From Deltaproteobacteria bacterium (GTDB lineage: Bacteria; Desulfobacterota; Desulfarculia; Adiutricales; JAGVGV01): DNA of 8,402 nucleotides. Shown here in pieces: positions 1 through 7,344 of the stretch. The DNA is taken from positions 1 through 8,402 of the forward strand of contig JAGVGV010000194.1 in the NCBI GenBank assembly GCA_020056895.1, read 5' to 3'. Within the stretch, counting starts at the first letter, position 1. The number at the start of each line of letters is the position of its first letter. Made by a program: the position numbers and the translations under genes. The notes beneath the pieces are model-generated. The model made no database searches and was not told the DNA's origin. It worked only from the letters and a program-made list of their open reading frames with translations.

Positions 1-1
1 C

Positions 2-886
2 CTGGACCGGGCCCTTGACCAGGTGCTGGGCCGGTCCGAATACACCTGGCGGCTCCCCCGGGAAGAGCCTCCCGAAGACTACGAGGAACCGGGGCTGATC
101 AGCCAGGTGCTGGACTGGATTACCAAAGAAGTTAAAAGCGCGTTCAAGGCCATTGGCCGATTTTTCCGCAAGATCGGCCGTTGGATTGACGATCTGATCC
201 CGGACCGGGACCCCAAACCATACGAGAAGAGCCAGACGGACTGGGCCCATTGGCTGCGGGTGGCCCTTTGGGGGGGCATTACCCTGCTGGCTTCGGTGCT
301 GGCGGTGGTGCTGTACCGCTTCATTAAAAACCGGTCCTGGAGCCGCCCTTCAGCCGTTACGGCCGTGGCCGCCAAACCCGCTCCGCCCGATCTGACGGAC
401 GAAAACCTGACGGCGGACGAACGGCCGGTGGACGATTGGCTGGCCCTGGCCCGGGACATGGCCGGCAAGGGGGAATACCGGCTGGCTCTAAGGGCTTTGT
501 ACCTGGCCACCCTGGCCCGGCTGGCCGAATTCCAGATGATCGTATTGGCCCGGTATAAATCCAACCGCGAATATGAACGGGAACTGGCCCGGCATGCTCC
601 GGACGAACCCGGGATTCCGGCCCGGTTCCAGGGCGGCGCCCGGCTGTTCGATCGGACCTGGTACGGCCGGCATGCCGCGGGTCCCGAAGAATTGGACGAA
701 TATGAAAAGAACCTGGACGAACTCCTGACCCTGGTTAGCCAGCGGTTCGGCCGCCCGGCCTCGGCTCCCAGCCTCCCCCCGCCCCGGTTTTTACCCCGGT
801 CCGGGGAACCATCGGCGATGGGTCCCCTTCCAACGCCAGGGCGTCCAGCGGCGGGCATGGCGTCCCCGCCGGATAAGGGGGCCTGA
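2..886 (+). CDS. DUF4129 domain membrane protein, 5'-truncated by the window edge
   Basis: The reading frame is open to the left edge, so 294 residues are visible and the true start lies upstream. A GTG at 23 exists but is probably internal, because the residues before it (LDRALDQ) continue smoothly into VLGRSEYTW, which resembles the usual DUF4129 lead-in. A charged amphipathic stretch (nt 110-200) precedes one clear membrane helix at about nt 251-322 (WLRVALWGGITLLASVLAVV). The DUF4129 domain follows on about nt 431-742, with the helical core ALRALYLATLARLAE, the basic YKSNREYEREL segment and the LFDRTWYGRH motif. The last 45 or so residues are Pro/Ala/Gly-rich and probably disordered. DUF4129 proteins often sit beside MoxR, DUF58 and transglutaminase-like genes; their biochemical role is not established. 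The stop lies 2 bases before the next start, which indicates co-transcription. The family call is firm; function is unknown. Confidence 0.82.
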   Translation: MDRALDQVLGRSEYTWRLPREEPPEDYEEPGLISQVLDWITKEVKSAFKAIGRFFRKIGRWIDDLIPDRDPKPYEKSQTDWAHWLRVALWGGITLLASVLAVVLYRFIKNRSWSRPSAVTAVAAKPAPPDLTDENLTADERPVDDWLALARDMAGKGEYRLALRALYLATLARLAEFQMIVLARYKSNREYERELARHAPDEPGIPARFQGGARLFDRTWYGRHAAGPEELDEYEKNLDELLTLVSQRFGRPASAPSLPPPRFLPRSGEPSAMGPLPTPGRPAAGMASPPDKGA

Positions 887-888
887 CC

Positions 889-2234
889 ATGGTTTCGCGC
901 CATCTGGCCAAAGGGCTACTCTGGGGTTTTCTGATCCTGGGATTCGCCTATGGGCTTCACCATCTGCTGGAACTAAGGTTCCAGGCCGGCGACACCTATC
1001 CGCCCTACTCCACCCTGCGGACCGATCCCGTGGGCGCCAAGGCTTTGTACGACGGGCTCCGGTCCCTGGACACCCTGACCGCCGTGGACCGGAACCACCG
1101 TCCGCTCAACCGGCTGGACTCCGACCGCCTGACCACCTTTTTTCTGGGGGTCCGGCTGGGGGATCTGGCCTTCGCGTCCAAGGAAGACCTCGAAGACATC
1201 GAGCGGCTGGCCTTGACCGGCGGCCAGGTGGTGCTGGCTCTTTATCCCGTGAACCCGGATGCGTTCATGAGCGATCTTTTGGATGGTCCGGCTCTGGACC
1301 GGGACGAAGACGAAAACGAGGATTCCGAAAAGGAGCCCGTCCAGGAAGAGGCGCCGGACCCGGCGGACAAAAAAGGTGAAAAGGCCGGCGGCAAGGATTC
1401 CTCCAAGAACCAGGACGGGAAAAAGGACGCGGATCCGGCCGAAAAGAAGGACGGCGCGAAAAAGGATACAAAGGACGAAAAGGACAAGGAAGACAAGGAA
1501 TCCCTCATGGGCCGCTGGGGTCTGGACTGGGATTCGGACCCGGACTGGGGCCGCCTGGACGCCCATTACGCCCGGTCCGACCAGCCCGGCCTGCCGCCCC
1601 GGGTGTCGTGGCATTCGGCCCTTTTTTTCACGGAACTGGACCCCGCCTGGCGAACGGTGTACCGCCGGGGGCCCCGGCCGGTGATGGTGGCGCGGCCCTG
1701 GGGCAAAGGCCGGTTGATCGTGGCCGCGGATTCGTACCTGTTCAGCAACGAAGCGCTTAGGAACGAACGGCGCCCCGAATTGTTGTCCTGGCTGGTGGGT
1801 TCCGGAACCCGGGTGATTTTCGATGAAACTCATTTTGGACTGGTCGATCAGGAAGGGGTGGCTTCCCTGGGCCGGAAATACCGGTTGGGGGGGCTGCTGG
1901 CCGGTCTGCTGATCCTGGCCGCCCTGTATATCTGGAAAAACGCCTTCAGCCTGGTCCCGCCCAAGGCCGAAGACCTGGATGAAGGCGGCGACGTGCTGAC
2001 TTCGCCCCGGGACTACAACGCCGGCATGGTCAGCCTGTTGAGGCGGAACCTTTCCCCCCGCGATCTTCTGGCGGCCTGCTATAAGGCCTGGCAGGGGAGC
2101 GGGGCGGCCAAGGGGCCGGATTTGGGCGACCGGCCTCTTCGGGCCGAACAAGCCTCACGGGACCCCGCCTTTCAAACCGATCCGGTGGGCGGGTACCGAG
2201 CCATTCATCGCATTATTTGGGAAGGAAGAAAACC

Positions 2235-2259
<25 letters not shown>
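889..2259 (+). CDS. DUF4350 domain membrane protein with a charged low-complexity insert
   Basis: This is a 456-residue protein starting at ATG 889, 2 bases after the preceding stop, with a weak AAGGGGG ribosome site at 875-881. An N-terminal membrane helix (residues 8-27, LLWGFLILGFAYGL) is followed by YPPYSTLRTDPVGAKALYDG, the opening of DUF4350. The second half of the domain has GRLIVAADSYLFSNEALRNE and a VIFDETHFGL motif. A second membrane helix lies at about residues 334-352, so the domain is probably held outside the cytoplasm between two helices. Residues 137-205 (nt 1297-1503) are an unusual Lys/Asp/Glu-rich low-complexity insert between the two domain halves. DUF4350 resembles a GATase1/ThuA-like fold in other annotations, but I see no catalytic triad I could vouch for. 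The 3' end overlaps moxR by 25 bases. The family call rests on motifs; its role is unknown beyond association with the MoxR-DUF58 module. Confidence 0.8.
2222..2228 (+). promoter_or_regulatory. Ribosome binding site of moxR
   Basis: AAGGAAG lies 6 bases before ATG 2235, inside the last codons of the DUF4350 gene. It decides the moxR start in favour of 2235 over the in-frame TTG at 2217, which would sit upstream of it. Confidence 0.65.
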
Positions 2260-3196
<937 letters not shown>

Positions 3197-3200
<4 letters not shown>

Positions 3201-3238
3201 CGCGGCCATCCGGACCCATGGGAGCCCCCGCGTCATGA
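3197..3238 (+). other. Possible 13-codon translational bridge between moxR and the DUF58 gene
   Basis: The moxR stop is in an ATGA (3197-3200). Its ATG opens a 13-codon frame, MTRPSGPMGAPAS, whose TGA (3236-3238) is in a second ATGA that contains the DUF58 start at 3235. A ribosome ending moxR could restart here and be handed directly to the DUF58 start, which has only a weak GGAG (3221-3224) of its own. The peptide itself has no recognisable feature. The arrangement is seen directly; the coupling role is inference and could be chance. Confidence 0.35.
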
Positions 3239-4638
3239 TCGTTCCCCGGACCCGGCTGCTGGTGGCCGCCGGCCTGCTGGCTCCCGTGCTGGGCCTGGCC
3301 GGAGCTCTGCCCGGCATCGAAGGCCCAGGCCTCGGAGGCCCCTTGGGCCTGTCGCCGGCCGGGATGGCCATTGCCCTGGTCTTGGGGCTGTTCGTCCTGT
3401 TGACCGGTTTGGACGCCCTGACCGCCCGGGGCCGGCTGAGTTCGTACCAGGTCCACCTGCCCGGTCTGATCCGGCTGACCAAGGATCGGGACGGTTCGTT
3501 TTCGGTCCATCTTCACGGAGAACCCGGCCGGGCCGTGGACCTCCGCGTGGGATTGCTCTTTCCGCCGGAAATCACCGCCCCCGAAACCGTCCTCGCTGTC
3601 CGCCTGCCGGCCCAGACGGCCGACGTTCGCTTTCCCTGGCCCTGCCGGCCCAGCCGCCGGGGACGATTCTTTTTTGACAAGTGCCATCTTGAAGCGCCGT
3701 CGCCTTTGGGGCTCTGGGCCATCCGCCGGTCCTTGCCGGCCAAGGCGGAAATCCGGGTGTACCCCAACCTGATGGCCGAACGCAAAAACCTGGCCGCTCT
3801 TTTCCTGGGCCGGGGCAGCGTGGGCATTCATGCCCAGCGCCAGGTGGGCAAGGGCCGCGATTTCGAAAAGCTTAGGGAATACCTGCCCGGCGATGGATAC
3901 GAAGACATCCACTGGAAGGCCACGGCCAAACGCCTGAAGCCCGTCACCAAAGTCTATCAGATCGAAAAAACTCAGGAAGTGTACGTAATCCTGGATGCTT
4001 CGCGCCTGAGCGCCCGCCCGGCCGGCCGGGTGAGCGAACGGCGGCTGGCGCCCAGGCCCGACGGCCACGATACGAGCATTCTGGAACGTTTCATCACCAC
4101 CGCCCTCATCATGGCCCAGGCCGCCCAGCGTCAGGGGGACCTGTACGGCCTGGTCACCTTCAGCGACCGGGTGCTGGGGTTCCTCCGGGCCAAAAACGGC
4201 AAAACCCATTACGACGCCTGCCGCGAAGTCCTCTACACCTTGGAACCCCAGCGGGTGGCCCCCGACTTCGACGAGCTCTTTTCCTTCCTGAGCGGCCGTC
4301 TGAGGCGCCGGGCGCTTTTGATTTTTTTGACCAACGTGGACGACCCGGTGCTGGCCGAAAGCTTTTCCCGGAGCATCCAGGTGGTGGCTCGGCGGCATTT
4401 GGTGTTCGTCAACATGATCCGGCCTCCCATGGCCCGGCCCCTGTTTTCCGAAGACACGGTGAAAACGCCGGACGACATATACCGCGAGTTGGGCGGCCAT
4501 TACCTATGGAACAGCCTTCGCGAGACCGAACGGGTGCTTCAGCGCCGGGGGGTGAGTTTCGCCACCGTGGACAACGAAACCTTGGCCACGGAACTGGTGG
4601 CGCAGTATTTGCGCGTGAAGCAGAGGCAGCGCCTCTAA
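3235..4638 (+). CDS. DUF58 domain (von Willebrand A-like) membrane protein
   Basis: This is a 467-residue protein starting at ATG 3235. Two N-terminal membrane helices (about residues 7-26 and 40-62) flank a Gly/Pro-rich turn, followed by a beta-rich region (about 68-180). The DUF58 signature GRDFEKLREYLPGDGYED then IHWKA is at 207-229. The strand VYVILDASRLS (249-259) and the following helices correspond to a von Willebrand A-like fold. The metal-site motif is degenerate: D254-A-S256-R-L258-S259 has Leu where DxSxS has its second Ser. Some DUF58 proteins carry comparable variants, so metal binding is uncertain. DUF58 proteins are nearly always encoded beside MoxR ATPases and are thought to be their membrane partner or adaptor. 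Translation may be coupled to moxR through a short bridging ORF. The stop is directly followed by a repeat element, which probably marks the end of this first transcript segment or interrupts an older contiguous operon. Confidence 0.9.
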   Translation: MIVPRTRLLVAAGLLAPVLGLAGALPGIEGPGLGGPLGLSPAGMAIALVLGLFVLLTGLDALTARGRLSSYQVHLPGLIRLTKDRDGSFSVHLHGEPGRAVDLRVGLLFPPEITAPETVLAVRLPAQTADVRFPWPCRPSRRGRFFFDKCHLEAPSPLGLWAIRRSLPAKAEIRVYPNLMAERKNLAALFLGRGSVGIHAQRQVGKGRDFEKLREYLPGDGYEDIHWKATAKRLKPVTKVYQIEKTQEVYVILDASRLSARPAGRVSERRLAPRPDGHDTSILERFITTALIMAQAAQRQGDLYGLVTFSDRVLGFLRAKNGKTHYDACREVLYTLEPQRVAPDFDELFSFLSGRLRRRALLIFLTNVDDPVLAESFSRSIQVVARRHLVFVNMIRPPMARPLFSEDTVKTPDDIYRELGGHYLWNSLRETERVLQRRGVSFATVDNETLATELVAQYLRVKQRQRL

Positions 4639-4641
4639 GAA

Positions 4642-4673
4642 GGCTGTCAGCACTCAGCGATCAGCCGTCAGCT
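4642..4673. repeat. Left arm of the element: four TCAGC heptad units
   Basis: TCAGC occurs at 4647, 4654, 4661 and 4668, exactly 7 bases apart. The outer end reads GGCTGTCAGC, the inverse of the right arm's GCTGACAGCC. The four TCA triplets put TGA stops in all three minus-strand frames. Confidence 0.75.
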
Positions 4674-4776
4674 TTATAGGAGGGAATGCGGATTATTGAA
4701 TCATCCCAATTCCAAGCGCTTCCGTGAAAACGAGGATGGCGAGGGACATACCGCCTTGTGCAACCTGGAATCCGTT

Positions 4777-4844
4777 TGTAGGGGCGAGGCATGCCTCGCC
4801 CGGAATTGGATCGCGGGCAGGGCTTACCCCCCCCCCGCCCCTAC
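4777..4844. repeat. Inner GC-rich inverted repeat with a perfect 20-base palindrome and a C10 tract
   Basis: GTAGGGGCG (4778-4786) and CGCCCCTAC (4836-4844) are inverted arms. Within them lies the perfect palindrome GGGCGAGGCATGCCTCGCCC at 4782-4801, followed by GCGGGCAGGGC and a run of ten C (4827-4836). The single strand could fold as one long arm-to-arm structure or as a tight hairpin on the palindrome. The C10 tract is the kind of homopolymer that varies in length by slippage or sequencing error. Confidence 0.7.
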
Positions 4845-4910
4845 GAATTTAAAGAACCCCAGGTTGGGTTTCTTGTGGGTAAACAACCATGAAATCGCTC
4901 TCGATCCACA

Positions 4911-4942
4911 AGCTGAGAGCTGAGAGCTGATCGCTGACAGCC
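4911..4942. repeat. Right arm of the element: four GCTGA heptad units
   Basis: GCTGA occurs at 4912, 4919, 4926 and 4933, exactly 7 bases apart, ending in GCTGACAGCC. TGA at 4914, 4921, 4928 and 4935 falls in all three plus-strand frames. The arm ends only 4 bases before the SpoIIM start codon. Confidence 0.75.
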
Positions 4943-4946
4943 AATT

Positions 4947-5957
4947 ATGATCATCGATCTGGATAAATTCCTGGCCGCCGAAAAGGCCTATTGGACCGAA
5001 CTGGAAGGGTATCTGGACCGGTTGGCCTCATCCCCCGAGGTCCGGCTGAACCTTTCCGACCTGGGCCGGTTCCATTATCTGTACATGCGCACCTCGGCGG
5101 ACTTGGCCCGGATCCAGACCTTTTCATCCGAACCCGAAATCCGGCGGTACCTGGAATCCCTGGTGGAACGGGCGTACGGCGAAATCCACGAAACCCGGCG
5201 GGACCCCCACCGGTTCCGGCCCCGAGCCTGGTTCTTCCATACTTTTCCTCAAACCTTCCGCCGCCATGTCCTGGCGTTCTGGCTGGCCCTGGCTGTAATG
5301 GCCCTGGGCTTCGCCTTCGGCGGACTGGCGCTGACTCTGGATACCGAAGCCAAGGGCGTGCTTATGCCCTGGTCCCACCTGAACATGACGCCCGGCGAAC
5401 GAGTGGCCATGGAGGAAGAGGAAGGCGGCAAACGGCTGGAAGGCCGCAAGGGGTCCTTTTCATCGTACCTCATGACCCACAACACCAAGGTCTCCATCAC
5501 CACCATGGCCTTGGGCGTTACGTACGGCGTGGGAACGCTGATTCTTCTGTTCTACAACGGCGTGATTCTGGGGGCCGTGGCCCTGGATTTCATCACAGCC
5601 GGCCAGATTCGGTTTCTTTTGGGCTGGTTGCTGCCCCACGGGTCCATCGAAATCCCCGCCATTCTCCTGGCCGGCCAAGCCGGATTGGTGATGGCCGGCG
5701 CCGTGATCGGGTGGGGGAGCCCCATTTCTTTTCGGGGAAGGCTCCGGAACATTCTGCCCGATCTGGTCACGCTCATGTTCGGTGTGGCTCTGATGCTGGT
5801 CTGGGCCGGAGTGGTGGAAGCCTTTTTGTCCCAGTATCACGAACCCATTCTGCCCTATGCCTTCAAGATCGCCTTCGGGTCGGCCGAACTGATGACCTTG
5901 ATCTGGTTTCTGTCCCGGTCCGGCCTGGCGGTGGACCGCCGGGGGGCGCGGCCATGA
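4947..5957 (+). CDS. SpoIIM/DUF95-family integral membrane protein
   Basis: This is a 336-residue protein. A soluble helical N-terminus (residues 1-100) begins MIIDLDKFLAAEKAYWTELE and carries the family's tyrosine/arginine-rich LYMRTSADLARIQ segment. Membrane helices follow at about 107-130, 183-218, 222-252, 272-292 and 303-322. Family hallmarks are GVGTLILLFYNGVILGAVA (194-212) and LLPHGSIEIPAILLAGQAGL (228-247). A hydrophilic stretch at 131-180 contains a Glu run (EEEEGG), probably a loop. SpoIIM takes part in engulfment in spore formers, but this relative lies in a MoxR-DUF58-RDD neighbourhood, as is common in non-sporulating bacteria, so a sporulation role should not be assumed. ATG 4947 is the first good start and matches the conserved N-terminus. 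It has no Shine-Dalgarno sequence, because the repeat arm ends 4 bases upstream. It overlaps the RDD gene by 4 bases (ATGA). Confidence 0.88.
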   Translation: MIIDLDKFLAAEKAYWTELEGYLDRLASSPEVRLNLSDLGRFHYLYMRTSADLARIQTFSSEPEIRRYLESLVERAYGEIHETRRDPHRFRPRAWFFHTFPQTFRRHVLAFWLALAVMALGFAFGGLALTLDTEAKGVLMPWSHLNMTPGERVAMEEEEGGKRLEGRKGSFSSYLMTHNTKVSITTMALGVTYGVGTLILLFYNGVILGAVALDFITAGQIRFLLGWLLPHGSIEIPAILLAGQAGLVMAGAVIGWGSPISFRGRLRNILPDLVTLMFGVALMLVWAGVVEAFLSQYHEPILPYAFKIAFGSAELMTLIWFLSRSGLAVDRRGARP

Positions 5958-6724
5958 CCGACCGGCGAACCGGCGCCCTGACCATCCGGACTCCGGAAGG
6001 CGTGGTTTTTTCCCTGACTCTGGCCGGCCCCGTTACCCGGTTTCTGGCCGTTTCCGTGGACTTGGTGGTGGTGTCGCTCCTATCCGAAGTGGTGGGCGCG
6101 CTTTTGGGATTCCTGGGCGTGATCAGCCGGGACCTGGCCATGGCCGCCACGCTCTTCGCCTATTTCGTTCTGTCCATTGGGTACGGGGTGCTGATGGAAT
6201 GGCGGTGGCGGGGCCGGACGCTGGGCAAAATGCTTTTAAAGCTGAAGGTTATGGACGTTCAGGGGCTGAAACTGACCTTCAGCCAGGTGGTGATAAGGAA
6301 CCTGATGCGATTTGTGGACATTCTGCCCGGGCTGTATCTCGTGGGCGGGATGGCCTGCCTGATCTCCCGCCGCCACCAGCGCCTGGGGGACTTGGTGGCC
6401 AACACCATCGTGGTCCGTCAACCCAAGATCCAGGCGCCGGACCTGACTCAGTTATTGACCGGCAAGTACAATTCGTTCCACGATTTTCCGCACCTGGAAG
6501 CCCGGCTCCGGCAAAAGGTGTCGCCTCATGAAGCCGGCCTGGCCCTTCAGGCCCTGATCCGCCGGGACCAGATGGAACCGGGGGCCCGGGTTGAACTTTT
6601 CAGGGAAATGGCCGATCATTTCAAGAAAAAGGCGGATTTTCCGGCGGAGTTGACGGCGGAGATATCGGACGAACAATACGTCCGCAACGTGGTCGCCACC
6701 CTGTACCGGGCGGGCGGCCGTTAA
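5954..6724 (+). CDS. RDD-family membrane protein with hydrophilic C-terminal extension
   Basis: This is a 256-residue protein starting at ATG 5954, in a 4-base stop-start overlap with the SpoIIM gene. The RDD pattern is intact: R29-xx-A32-xxx-D36 within AGPVTRFLAVSVDLVVV, then GRTLGKMLLKLKV (87-99) and RLGDLVANTIVV (143-154) with Asp146. Hydrophobic helices lie at about 28-54, 62-82 and 120-137. After residue 155 about 100 hydrophilic residues remain (YNSFHDFPHLEARLRQ, then SDEQYVRNVVATLYR at the end), longer than a minimal RDD protein. RDD proteins are integral membrane proteins with proposed roles in transport; some have been linked to ion or sodium exchange, but most are uncharacterised. 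Here tight coupling to SpoIIM suggests the two form or serve one membrane complex. Any earlier start would run far into the SpoIIM gene, so this one is secure. Confidence 0.9.
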   Translation: MTDRRTGALTIRTPEGVVFSLTLAGPVTRFLAVSVDLVVVSLLSEVVGALLGFLGVISRDLAMAATLFAYFVLSIGYGVLMEWRWRGRTLGKMLLKLKVMDVQGLKLTFSQVVIRNLMRFVDILPGLYLVGGMACLISRRHQRLGDLVANTIVVRQPKIQAPDLTQLLTGKYNSFHDFPHLEARLRQKVSPHEAGLALQALIRRDQMEPGARVELFREMADHFKKKADFPAELTAEISDEQYVRNVVATLYRAGGR

Positions 6725-6744
6725 GCCGGGGCGGGACCCCCGGC
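6725..6744 (+). other. GC-rich hairpin directly after the RDD stop
   Basis: GCCGGGG (6725-6731) can pair with CCCCGGC (6738-6744) across a 6-base loop, starting at the first base after the TAA. No T tract follows, so it is not a typical intrinsic terminator. It ends 2 bases before the next ribosome site and could protect the upstream mRNA end or tune translation of the next gene. Confidence 0.45.
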
Positions 6745-6746
6745 GG

Positions 6747-6753
6747 AAAGGAG
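6747..6753 (+). promoter_or_regulatory. Ribosome binding site of the secreted protein gene
   Basis: AAAGGAG sits 6 bases before ATG 6760, which favours that start over the adjacent in-frame GTG at 6757. Confidence 0.65.
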
Positions 6754-6759
6754 CCGGTG

Positions 6760-7296
6760 ATGCCGACCAGACGAGGGAGTGGTTTTGTCCTTTTAGCCAC
6801 TGTTTTTTTACTGGCCCTTGTCCTCGGGGCTCGTTCGGTCCGGGCTGAAGACCTTCCCATTCTTCTTCAATACCCTCTGGACCAGACCTCGGGCGTGACC
6901 GACGCCGCCCTGGCCGTGGTGGACCCGTCCACCAGCCACGACGGCCGGGCGTCCCTTCGGTTCGACGTTCAAAAACCCACCACCATCCACCTGTTCGATA
7001 CCGGGGATCTGAACGTGGAGAACCTTCGGCTGGTGTACCAGGCTTGGTTGAAGACCAAGGACGCGACGGGTCCGGTGTATCTGGAAATGCTCTGCCGCTT
7101 CCCCGGCAAAGGCGAATTCTTCTCGCGCGCGCTGGACCAAAAAATCCAGGGGACCCAGGACTGGCGCCTCCAGACCACGCCGTTTTTCCTTAAAAAGGGG
7201 GAAAACCCGGACGACGTGAAGCTGAACCTGGTGGTCGAAGGAACGGGTACGATCTGGATCGACGCCATCGGGCTATCGACCGGGCCGCTTCAATAA
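6760..7296 (+). CDS. Small secreted protein, probable carbohydrate-binding-like beta-sandwich
   Basis: This is a 178-residue protein with a classic signal peptide: MPTRRGSGF, a hydrophobic core VLLATVFLLALVLGA, and a probable cleavage after VRA (27-29), giving a mature start at ED. There is no lipobox cysteine, so it is not a lipoprotein. The mature part lacks further membrane helices and is rich in beta-type segments: GRASLRFDVQK, TIHLFDTGDLNVENLRLVYQAWLK, VYLEMLCRF and a terminal GTIWIDAIGLSTG. This pattern resembles galactose-binding or CBM4/9-like jelly-roll modules, in which a strand of the type xxWIDxIxL closes the fold. There is no visible enzyme domain. It follows the RDD gene by 35 bases and is the last gene before the terminator, so it probably belongs to the same transcript. 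It could be a client or exported product of the membrane module; that link is inference. I do not recognise a named family. Confidence 0.72.
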   Translation: MPTRRGSGFVLLATVFLLALVLGARSVRAEDLPILLQYPLDQTSGVTDAALAVVDPSTSHDGRASLRFDVQKPTTIHLFDTGDLNVENLRLVYQAWLKTKDATGPVYLEMLCRFPGKGEFFSRALDQKIQGTQDWRLQTTPFFLKKGENPDDVKLNLVVEGTGTIWIDAIGLSTGPLQ

Positions 7297-7310
7297 AAAA
7301 GCCGGGACGT

Positions 7311-7331
7311 CGAATCCGGCCTCCGGATTCG
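7311..7331. repeat. Short perfect inverted repeat in the convergent gap
   Basis: CGAATCCGG (7311-7319) pairs with CCGGATTCG (7323-7331) across a 3-base loop, a 9-base perfect stem. No T tract follows on the plus strand. It may be a processing or boundary hairpin next to the better terminator at 7345-7387. Confidence 0.5.
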
Positions 7332-7344
7332 GAAGCTGAAAAAC

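Larger units (their letters stand above)
4642..4942. repeat. Intergenic element with inverted GCTGA-heptad arms and nested inverted repeats
   Basis: This element fills nearly all of the 308-base gap between the DUF58 and SpoIIM genes. Two 32-base arms (4642-4673 and 4911-4942) are inverted copies matching at 26 of 32 positions. The mismatches fall in the two-base spacers between conserved GCTGA cores. Inside are smaller inverted pairs: CAACCTGG 4761-4768 with CCAGGTTG 4859-4866, and GTAGGGGCG 4778-4786 with CGCCCCTAC 4836-4844. No transposase or convincing gene is present. It looks like a non-autonomous repeat (MITE-like or composite of two intergenic repeat families). I recall similar GCTGA and GTAGGGGC repeats from Desulfobacterota and other genomes, but copy number cannot be seen here. 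No target-site duplication is evident at the ends. A 75-codon frame starting at TTG 4696 runs through it and is not credible as a gene. Confidence 0.7.

Noticed and set aside
270..276. G7 tract in the DUF4129 gene, with a second G7 at 1887-1893 in the DUF4350 gene, as phase-variation sites
   Set aside because: Both are in intact frames coding for Gly-Gly in membrane helices. G7 is short for slippage switching and expected at this GC content.
973..2151. Long minus-strand frames opposite the DUF4350, moxR and DUF58 genes
   Set aside because: They mirror real genes, have low-complexity Gly/Pro/His/Gln composition and no recognisable domain.
4696..4923. A 75-codon plus-strand frame starting at TTG in the DUF58-SpoIIM gap
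   Set aside because: It runs through the repeat element, ends on a heptad TGA, its composition is repeat-derived and it resembles no protein family. The AGGAGGG at 4678-4684 is 11 bases from the TTG and only 1 base from an ATG that gives just 13 codons.
4639..4946. A promoter for the SpoIIM-RDD genes within the gap
   Set aside because: I saw TTTATA (4673-4678) and scattered AT-rich bits but no paired -35 and -10 boxes at proper spacing.
4991..5953. Long upstream extension of the RDD frame through the SpoIIM gene
   Set aside because: The frame is open by chance in GC-rich DNA and is Pro/Gly/Arg-rich. The SpoIIM product in the other frame has clear family motifs, and the RDD domain starts at ATG 5954.
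4947..5957. Evidence for a spore-forming host from the SpoIIM protein
   Set aside because: SpoIIM/DUF95 relatives are common beside MoxR, DUF58 and RDD genes in non-sporulating bacteria, and no other sporulation gene is in the window.
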